Assembly: GCA_036259835.1 (NCBI GenBank)
Contig: DATABA010000035.1
Span: 1-21,358, forward strand
Direction of reading: 5' to 3'
Length of the DNA: 21,358 nucleotides
DNA from: JALYGK01 sp036259835
GTDB taxonomy: Bacteria; Actinomycetota; UBA4738
Shown here: positions 16,430 through 20,279 of the stretch, in pieces
Layout of the letters: the number at the start of each line of letters is the position of its first letter
Position numbering within the stretch: position 1 is the stretch's first letter
Position numbers and translations under genes: made by a program
The notes under the pieces: model-generated
What the model saw: the letters and a program-made list of their open reading frames with translations, nothing else
The model's database searches: none
What the model was told of the DNA's origin: nothing

Positions 16430-16703
16430 AACGGCCTCCGTTCCACACCGTTTCGTCTCCTCGACGCAACCGCGTCCGAACCGCCGAGCCCGTTCGGCCC
16501 ACACCGGTCTGGATGAGCGAGAGGCCGCGCTGCGTTCCGGTGGCCGCTGCCTCCTTCGCCTTCTCCGTTGCTCGCTGGACCGCCGGCGAGCCGGTCACCG
16601 TATGCCACATCGCCCGGATCTGGTCATAGCGCTCGCGGCCTGCCTTCGTTCCCAACACATATCCCGTTCCAAAACCCACGATCAATCCTGACTTGAACGC
16701 CAT
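16410..16703 (-). CDS. YtxH-like small membrane-associated protein
   Basis: A 97-residue protein read on the minus strand. It starts with MAFKSGLIVGFGTGYVLGTKAGRERYDQI, the characteristic YtxH-type block of a short glycine-rich hydrophobic segment followed by KAGRERY; actinobacteria have many such small proteins. The rest is an amphipathic Ala/Lys/Glu-rich helix and a loose C-terminus. The ATG at 16703 is chosen because GGAGGT lies 8 bases upstream and the family motif begins there; a longer reading would run through tRNA-Asn and is not credible. Its function is unknown; some relatives respond to stress. It converges on rpoD with a 20-base overlap, so antisense effects at the 3' ends are possible. 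Confidence 0.8.
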   Translation of the reverse strand: MAFKSGLIVGFGTGYVLGTKAGRERYDQIRAMWHTVTGSPAVQRATEKAKEAAATGTQRGLSLIQTGVGRTGSAVRTRLRRGDETVWNGGRSTPGSP

Positions 16704-16765
16704 GGGGATCGACCTCCGGAGGTTGGATTGCTGGCCAGAATGATTCCCGTGACCTGCGCCGTTGA

Positions 16766-16771
16766 TACACT
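16766..16771 (+). promoter_or_regulatory. Candidate -10 element for tRNA-Asn
   Basis: TACACT lies 31 bases upstream of the tRNA-Asn 5' end, a sensible distance for a short tRNA precursor leader. It fits TAnnnT. No good -35 at 16-18 bases is visible. Confidence 0.3.
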
Positions 16772-16802
16772 GGGCCCGCAAGATCGGCCCGTTCTTCTTC
16801 CT

Positions 16803-16876
16803 TCCGGGGTAGCTCAATTCGGCAGAGCAGGCGGCTGTTAACCGCAAGGTTGCGGGTTCGAGTCCCGCCCCCGGAG
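16803..16876 (+). tRNA. tRNA-Asn (GTT)
   Basis: A full cloverleaf can be drawn: acceptor TCCGGGG with CCCCGGA, D-stem GCTC/GAGC, anticodon loop CTGTTAA with anticodon GTT, and T-stem GCGGG/CCCGC around TTCGAGT. The discriminator base is G, as expected for Asn. The outermost anticodon-stem pair is a G-A mismatch (GGCGG against CCGCA). The CCA end is not encoded. Confidence 0.95.
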
Positions 16877-16961
16877 CGCCTCGCTTGCAACCTGGCAGAA
16901 CCGCCCGACGTTCCAGCAGGTGGTTCAGGTCGAGGACTGACGGCGCCAACGGTTCGCGTCG

Positions 16962-16967
16962 TATCCT
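16962..16967 (+). promoter_or_regulatory. Candidate -10 element for tRNA-Met
   Basis: TATCCT ends 11 bases before the tRNA-Met 5' end. CTGACG at 16937-16942 could serve as a -35, but the 19-base spacing is long. The tRNA may have its own promoter rather than depending on the tRNA-Asn transcript. Confidence 0.35.
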
Positions 16968-16978
16968 GAAATTTGGCT

Positions 16979-17052
16979 GGGGCGGTAGCTCAGTTGGTCA
17001 GAGCAGCGGACTCATAATCCGTCGGTCGCAGGTTCGAGTCCTGCCCGCCCCA
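16979..17052 (+). tRNA. tRNA-Met (CAT), host of an integrative element
   Basis: The cloverleaf is complete: acceptor GGGGCGG with CCGCCCC, D-stem GCTC/GAGC, anticodon arm GCGGA-CTCATAA-TCCGT with anticodon CAT, T-stem GCAGG/CCTGC, discriminator A, and no encoded CCA. The D-loop and stem pattern look like elongator Met; CAT could also be the lysidine-modified Ile tRNA, which sequence alone does not fully exclude. From the anticodon loop to near the 3' end, 33 bases are duplicated at 18456-18488. The gene itself was therefore kept intact by the incoming DNA. Confidence 0.92.
17011..17043 (+). repeat. Left attachment-site copy (inside tRNA-Met)
   Basis: 33 bases from the anticodon loop (starting CTCATAATCC) through most of the T-arm, identical to 18456-18488. 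It begins exactly at the anticodon loop, a common crossover position for tyrosine integrases. Confidence 0.85.
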
Positions 17053-17078
17053 CCGCGATCTACTAGGGAAAGCAGAAG

Positions 17079-17111
17079 GGGCCGGTTCGTTCACCGGCCC
17101 ATTTCTGTTCT
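17079..17111 (+). terminator. Intrinsic terminator after tRNA-Met
   Basis: The perfect 8-bp stem GGGCCGGT/ACCGGCCC (17079-17086 with 17093-17100), a 6-base loop and the T-rich tail atttctgttctt form a good Rho-independent terminator 27 bases after the tRNA. On the other strand it also lies just beyond the integrase remnant's end. Confidence 0.7.
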
Positions 17112-17114
17112 TGA

Positions 17115-17140
17115 TCACCACTTTTGTCACCAACGTCACG
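17115..17140 (+). repeat. Candidate integrase arm-type sites, left end
   Basis: TCACCA occurs at 17115-17120 and 17127-17132, exactly 12 bases apart, followed by GTCACG at 17135-17140. The GTCACC motif recurs as an inverted-orientation pair with the same 12-base spacing near the right end (18153-18173). Paired short repeats at both ends of a tyrosine-integrase element are typical of arm-type binding sites. Confidence 0.45.
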
Positions 17141-17440
17141 AAAACGCTCCAGCGAGAGGCCTGCCGATAGCTTGCGCTGCTTCCTTCTGCATATCAGGCA
17201 GAGCGTGGCTGTAGGTGTCGAGGGTGAAACGCACCGACCATGCCCGAGAGCTTCGGAAACGATCTTCGGATGAACGCCTGCCCTAAGGCATTCCGTGGCG
17301 TACGCGTGCCTCAAATCGTGAAGGCGGGTCCGTACGCCTAGCCGCACAACCGCTTTCGCCCAGCCCATAGGGCACGGAGTTTTCGAAGTCGACGTTTGTC
17401 CTGGTCGTCGAAAGGTGTCCCTCGGTTGTGCTAGGTTCCC
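17136..17440 (-). pseudogene. Tyrosine recombinase (integrase) remnant, truncated and frameshifted
   Basis: This is the C-terminal catalytic part of a phage-type integrase read on the minus strand. WAKAVVRLGVRTRLHDLRHAYATE contains the HxxR motif (HDLRH, bases 17306-17320), followed by GVHPKIVSEALGH with the conserved His. After GH the frame breaks near 17238-17239 (two bases where three are needed). In the shifted frame the sequence continues SVRFTLDTYSHALPDMQ, with the catalytic Tyr codon at 17211-17213, and stops at 17136-17138. Upstream of about 17440 no integrase sequence is recognisable; the N-terminal domain is gone, and the plus-strand gene at 17446 occupies that place. Almost certainly inactive. 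Confidence 0.8.
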
Positions 17441-17445
17441 GCGGC

Positions 17446-17784
17446 ATGGCGACTGAAGCTCCGACACCGAAGGGAAGAGTTCGCTACCGCTGGTCATGTC
17501 AAATCCTTTACGAGCGCTACACCGGGTTCATCGACCTCCAGCGCCAGAAGGACAATGTCGCGAAGGGGAAAGGATGGACTCGGGCAAGGTACTGGGTGGC
17601 GACCGCTGGCCACGTCAATGACTTTTTCTTAGAACGGGAATACGAAGGTCTGGCGGAACTCGCTGGCGAGCTTCAAGCGCGTGAAGAGGACTATGACTTC
17701 ATGCGGCTGATGCGGGCGTCCTATCCGCTTGTCGTACAGGGGTCGATCCGCGTTGAACTGTTCGAAGAACTACCGATGCAGTAG
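17446..17784 (+). CDS. Element cargo protein, function unknown
   Basis: A 112-residue soluble protein without signal or membrane segment. The ATG at 17446 is preferred; a GTG 18 bases earlier is the alternative. The sequence is well-behaved: aromatic-rich YRWSCQILYERYTGFIDLQR, then WTRARYWVATAGHVNDFFLE, an acidic helix, and the final strand YPLVVQGSIRVELFEELP. The alternation suggests a small alpha/beta fold, possibly a dimeric alpha-beta barrel, but I do not recognise a family. It lies between the integrase remnant and a minus-strand small gene. Codon use is less GC-biased than in the flanking housekeeping genes by eye. Confidence 0.6.
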   Translation: MATEAPTPKGRVRYRWSCQILYERYTGFIDLQRQKDNVAKGKGWTRARYWVATAGHVNDFFLEREYEGLAELAGELQAREEDYDFMRLMRASYPLVVQGSIRVELFEELPMQ

Positions 17785-17811
17785 CCCGCAACTATCCCTC
17801 ATCGCAAGCCG

Positions 17812-18021
17812 TCAAGCCGAGGAACCGGGCCACCCGAGCGGGTAGGCTCTGACGTTGCCTTGGTCCGTGAAGGGGCGGACGTGTTCCTCACAGAAGTACT
17901 CCGCGTGGCTCATCCAAATGGACCTGCCGTCAGAAAGAGTCTCTTTACGCTCGATGCCGTGTGTCGCGTCCTTGTCGCAGTCGTCAAATTGGCACGGTGT
18001 ACGGTGCGGCGGATTACGCAT
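17812..18021 (-). CDS. Small Cys/His (zinc-finger-like) element protein
   Basis: A 69-residue minus-strand reading frame. CQFDDC (Cys10, Cys15) and YFCEEHV (Cys44, His47) form a plausible four-ligand zinc site, similar in layout to short treble-clef or zinc-ribbon proteins found on phages and islands. An adjacent GTG at 18024 is an alternative start; there is no strong ribosome binding site for either. It converges on the 17446 gene with a 27-base gap. No partner or target can be named. DNA or protein binding is inference from the Cys/His pattern. Confidence 0.55.
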   Translation of the reverse strand: MRNPPHRTPCQFDDCDKDATHGIERKETLSDGRSIWMSHAEYFCEEHVRPFTDQGNVRAYPLGWPGSSA

Positions 18022-18152
18022 CACTCACGGGCGGCGGGAACATCATCCCCTCCGCAGCTTAGTCCTTGGAGTATTTCGGATCGGACTTCCCGAAATACCG
18101 CAGCGTGAGATTTCGACGCCGGGCTCGGTTCAAAAACGGGTTTACCCCTTGA

Positions 18153-18173
18153 CGGTGACCAAATCGGTGACCA
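18153..18173 (-). repeat. Candidate integrase arm-type sites, right end
   Basis: CGGTGACCA occurs at 18153-18161 and again at 18165-18173, 12 bases apart. On the minus strand it reads TGGTCACCG, matching the GTCACC core of the left-end pair in opposite orientation. Alternatively it is a regulatory operator for a lost gene. Confidence 0.4.
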
Positions 18174-18287
18174 GGGGAGGCGTTGGTCAGCTCCGTTGCA
18201 GGTCAACCGTGGAGGGACAAGCGAACTATGAAACCGTCAGGCCTGCGTTGCCCACGCCGGTCGGGAATGCATCGCGGTTCGCCGAGA

Positions 18288-18352
18288 GGAAATCCGGGCG
18301 ATGTTGACTCAAGCCGACTGTTCAACACCGACCAATCGGAAATCCGGGCGAT
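18288..18352. repeat. Pair of 15-base direct repeats, 50 bases apart
   Basis: GGAAATCCGGGCGAT is present at 18288-18302 and 18338-18352. Two exact copies at this distance are unlikely by chance and may be protein-binding iterons or a small duplication. No further copies were seen. Confidence 0.5.
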
Positions 18353-18455
18353 CAGCCGGTGGGACTTCGTCGTTCGGACCGATCCTTAGGCCGCTGACCT
18401 GCCGATATGGACGCGGGTGGACTCATGTCGACCCGGATCGCTGAAGCTTCCCGAC

Positions 18456-18488
18456 CTCATAATCCGTCGGTCGCAGGTTCGAGTCCTG
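18456..18488 (+). repeat. Right attachment-site copy (tRNA-Met 3' fragment)
   Basis: Identical over 33 bases to the tRNA-Met 3' half. Similarity continues weakly: GCCCCAC follows in both copies, and a related hairpin (GGCGG...CCGCC, 18522-18540) stands where the left copy has its terminator. The acceptor-stem part has diverged. There is no 5' tRNA half, so this is not a functional tRNA. Confidence 0.85.
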
Positions 18489-18592
18489 TCGGCCCCACTT
18501 CTGACCTGCGAAATAAGAGGGGGCGGCCCGTTCGACCGCCGCGTCGCGATCGAAGTGGTCCATTGGGTTCACATTTATCTAGGCGGGTGCTG

Positions 18593-18799
18593 ATGCCACG
18601 GGACTACTACAACGATGCGAAAGAAGTTGCCGAGCGCCTGCGTGAGCAGGGCGACGGATGGCGTCTGGTTGGGGCTGGGCCCTCGGCTCGTGGCAAAGCG
18701 GTCCTCGGAGGACCTGAGCAAGCCAAACGGATGGGTGCTCGACGTGGACTATCACCGTACGAGGGCCGGGCCATTCTCCGCGCTCGACTTCTTGGCTGA
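18593..18799 (+). CDS. Possible small hypothetical protein
   Basis: A 68-residue frame starting at ATG 18593 with a plausible N-terminus, MPRDYYNDAKEVAERLREQG, which looks like an amphipathic helix, followed by an Arg/Gly-rich tail. I recognise no family and see no good ribosome binding site. Its stop lies inside the first copy of a 24-base tandem repeat. An overlapping frame downstream (about 18615-19007) encodes a repeated DFLAERR but otherwise looks random, so this may be a decayed gene. Treat as doubtful. Confidence 0.3.
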   Translation: MPRDYYNDAKEVAERLREQGDGWRLVGAGPSARGKAVLGGPEQAKRMGARRGLSPYEGRAILRARLLG

Positions 18800-19025
18800 G
18801 CGGCGCTCAGACTTCTTGGCTGAGCGGAGAGAGGTTCGCGTCTCAGCGGGGCCTCATCGCCATTGTGTCTCACCGCCCATGCCGCCCCCCAGGAAGTTCG
18901 CAAAAACTCGACCGGCTGAGCGTTCAGCCAAAGAGTGTGGAGAGCTGCCTTCAGTGGTTTACGGTCGACTTCTTTGTGAGCGGCTGACGGGACGATCCAC
19001 GCCGTGACCCTCGATTTCTTTGAGC
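18786..19025 (+). repeat. Tandem and dispersed copies of a GACTTCTTGGCTGAGCGG repeat
   Basis: GACTTCTTGGCTGAGCGG is exact at 18786-18803 and 18810-18827 (24-base period). A degenerate copy, GACTTCTTTGTGAGCGG, lies at 18967-18983, and a fainter one (GATTTCTTTGAGCC) at 19013-19026. The surrounding 18500-19163 stretch carries no confident gene. The repeats may be relics of expansion in non-coding DNA or protein-binding sites. Confidence 0.55.
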
Positions 19026-19163
19026 CATAGAGGTCCGTCGAAGCGGAGTTGGGCCTGAGAGCAATTCGCCCGACCCGGCGGTGGAGGGCACTTTTCAGGA
19101 GGTCAGCAGCGGCTACCGTATGGCGAGGACGCCTCAAGGAGACGACAACTGGAGGCCGGAGCA

Positions 19164-19514
19164 GTGAGTGAGCTTGTTGGCATCGCTCGGTTCAGGATTC
19201 ACGAAGGCAAGCTCGAGGAGTTCAAGCGCTTGTCCGCACAAGCCATGGAGATCGTGCGGACCAAGGACCCCGGAACGCTGCAATACGACAGCTACTTCAA
19301 CGACGACCAGTCCGAGTGCGTCGTCGTGGAGCGGTACAGGGACTCCGAGGCTGCCATGGCGCACGCCGAGAACCTTGGCCACCTTATGGAGCCAATCCTT
19401 GCGACGGTCTCCGTGGTGCACGGCGAACTCCTCGGTGAGCCGAGCGCAGAGCTCCGAGCGAAGTTGGCCGGCAGCGAAGTCCCCCAGCTCTTCACGCCCT
19501 ACCAGTCAATGTAG
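19164..19514 (+). CDS. Antibiotic-biosynthesis-monooxygenase (ABM) domain protein
   Basis: A 116-residue protein with the dimeric ferredoxin-like ABM fold: first strand LVGIARFRIHEGKLEEFKRL, helix to AMEIVRTKDPGTLQYDSYFN, then DQSECVVVERYRDSEAAMAHAENLGHLM, the usual E-x-Y/W-x-D/S-x-E-A-x-x-x-H pattern. Members include quinol monooxygenases (YgiN type), haem-degrading proteins and many of unknown substrate; none can be chosen here. The start is the GTG at 19164 with GGAGG 8 bases upstream. It stands alone on the plus strand and converges on the minus-strand thioredoxin-fold gene, with no clear terminator between them. Confidence 0.8.
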   Translation: MSELVGIARFRIHEGKLEEFKRLSAQAMEIVRTKDPGTLQYDSYFNDDQSECVVVERYRDSEAAMAHAENLGHLMEPILATVSVVHGELLGEPSAELRAKLAGSEVPQLFTPYQSM

Positions 19515-19539
19515 ATGCCGCTCTTGAGACGGCGGCTGG

Positions 19540-20025
19540 TTACCAGGTCGAAACCCCGCACTCCGGGCATTCCATCGCGAGGTGCCACAGAGTTGCGACC
19601 ACCTCCTGGGGAGCGGGGAAAGCGTGGTCGCGTGACGGAAACGACCTCGACGCAGCACCGAACTTATCCACGATGAGAACCAGAGGCAGCTCCGGCGATG
19701 GACCCAGGAACCGCCGTCGAGCTCTGGCGTCGGTGTCCACCAGGACCGGCAGGTCGAGATTGGCCGGATCGGTCAACACGACGAGTGCTGTGGCGTCGGC
19801 ATGACGAAGATCGTCGGCCAGCTTTGCCAGCTCTTGCGCGAACCGAGCGCACGTCTCGCACCGATCATGCAAGAAACAGACGGCCACGCCGAGACGCTGG
19901 CGAAAATCTGAAAGCGACACCTCAGCCCCAGAAGCCGCCGACGTCATCGCCGTCCCCGGAACAACACGTTCTTGTTCAAGCGTGGTGCCTGGAAGCACCT
20001 CAATCGAGGCGGGAGTCATGCTCAT
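19540..20025 (-). CDS. Thioredoxin-fold (redoxin-like) protein with two Cys pairs
   Basis: A 161-residue protein. FRQRLGVAVCFLHDRCETCARFAQEL matches the start of a thioredoxin/peroxiredoxin fold with CETC (Cys56, Cys59) in the active-site position. It continues with ALVVLTDP, PVLVDTDARARRRF and LPLVLIVDKFG, typical of AhpC/TSA-like strands. The very C-terminus MECPECGV has a second CxxC (Cys153, Cys156), which could resolve a disulfide or bind metal. The ATG at 20025 is chosen because it overlaps the upstream stop (ATGA); an ATG 6 bases later is possible. No signal peptide is evident, so it is probably cytoplasmic. Coupling to the regulator genes upstream suggests redox sensing or signalling. 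Confidence 0.7.
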   Translation of the reverse strand: MSMTPASIEVLPGTTLEQERVVPGTAMTSAASGAEVSLSDFRQRLGVAVCFLHDRCETCARFAQELAKLADDLRHADATALVVLTDPANLDLPVLVDTDARARRRFLGPSPELPLVLIVDKFGAASRSFPSRDHAFPAPQEVVATLWHLAMECPECGVSTW

Positions 20026-20279
20026 TGGTAGGCCGGTCCTTCGCTGTCTCCGGGGCCTGGCCACGGATCGGTGGACAGGAGGCCATCACCATCGGGCCAC
20101 TCCTCCGGGCGTGCCGGCACCACATCAATGTTGGTTACCCCGTTCGGAGGACCCTCGCTGTTGCCTGGACCAGGCCACGGAGCGGTGAAGACTTGCAGTG
20201 CTCCAACTAGGCGTGCGTCAACACCAGCGTGGGCGAAACCATCTTGGTTATTCCTCATCGGCTGGATCAAATCAGGCAC
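20022..20279 (-). CDS. Small Trp/Pro/Gly-rich protein with an internal duplication
   Basis: An 85-residue protein of unknown function. The GTG start (20279) overlaps the end of the ATPase-XRE-cupin gene by 8 bases, and its TGA overlaps the start of the redoxin gene (ATGA), which argues that it is translated. PWPGPGNSEGP and PWPGPGDSEGP are two near-identical segments about 35 residues apart, separated by GVTNIDVVPARPEEWPDGDG; a C-terminal AYQ follows. No Cys, signal peptide or membrane helix is seen. It could be a small partner or substrate of its neighbours. A spurious frame with constrained overlaps is the alternative. Confidence 0.45.
   Translation of the reverse strand: MPDLIQPMRNNQDGFAHAGVDARLVGALQVFTAPWPGPGNSEGPPNGVTNIDVVPARPEEWPDGDGLLSTDPWPGPGDSEGPAYQ

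Larger units (their letters stand above)
18022..18455. other. Gene-poor right part of the element
   Basis: About 430 bases where I see no convincing gene on either strand. It holds a tandem CGGTGACCA pair (18153-18173) and a 15-base repeat GGAAATCCGGGCGAT (18288-18302 and 18338-18352). Overlapping open frames here lack ribosome binding sites and recognisable content. Confidence 0.4.
17011..18488. mobile_element. Decayed mini integrative element in the tRNA-Met gene
   Basis: A segment of about 1.45 kb is bounded by 33-base identical direct repeats made of the tRNA-Met 3' half, the standard signature of tyrosine-recombinase integration into a tRNA gene. Directly inside the tRNA side lies an integrase remnant pointing towards the tRNA. 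The interior also has two small genes of unknown function, paired GTCACC-type repeats near both ends, and a gene-poor right part. The one interior line I counted (17581-17640) is 57% GC, below the flanking housekeeping genes by eye. With a broken integrase the element is probably immobile. The boundaries are those of the repeats; the exact crossover point is unknown. Confidence 0.75.

Noticed and set aside
16704..16949. Upstream extension of the YtxH-like frame on the minus strand
   Set aside because: It would read through the tRNA-Asn gene; the ATG at 16703 has a proper GGAGGT site and starts the family motif.
17441..17497. N-terminal extension of the integrase remnant (MTSGSELFPS...)
   Set aside because: It overlaps the start of the plus-strand gene at 17446 and does not resemble integrase sequence; taken as chance.
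18153..18352. CRISPR-like array from the short repeats in the element
   Set aside because: Repeats are 9 and 15 bases, only two copies each, with unequal context; this does not fit a CRISPR array and no cas genes are present.
18456..18498. A second functional tRNA-Met gene
   Set aside because: Only the 3' half is present; no acceptor 5' strand or D-arm lies upstream and the acceptor 3' strand has diverged.
18615..19007. 130-residue plus-strand frame with DFLAERR repeated twice
   Set aside because: No ribosome binding site, no familiar content, and the repeat is explained by a non-coding tandem duplication; kept only as a repeat feature.
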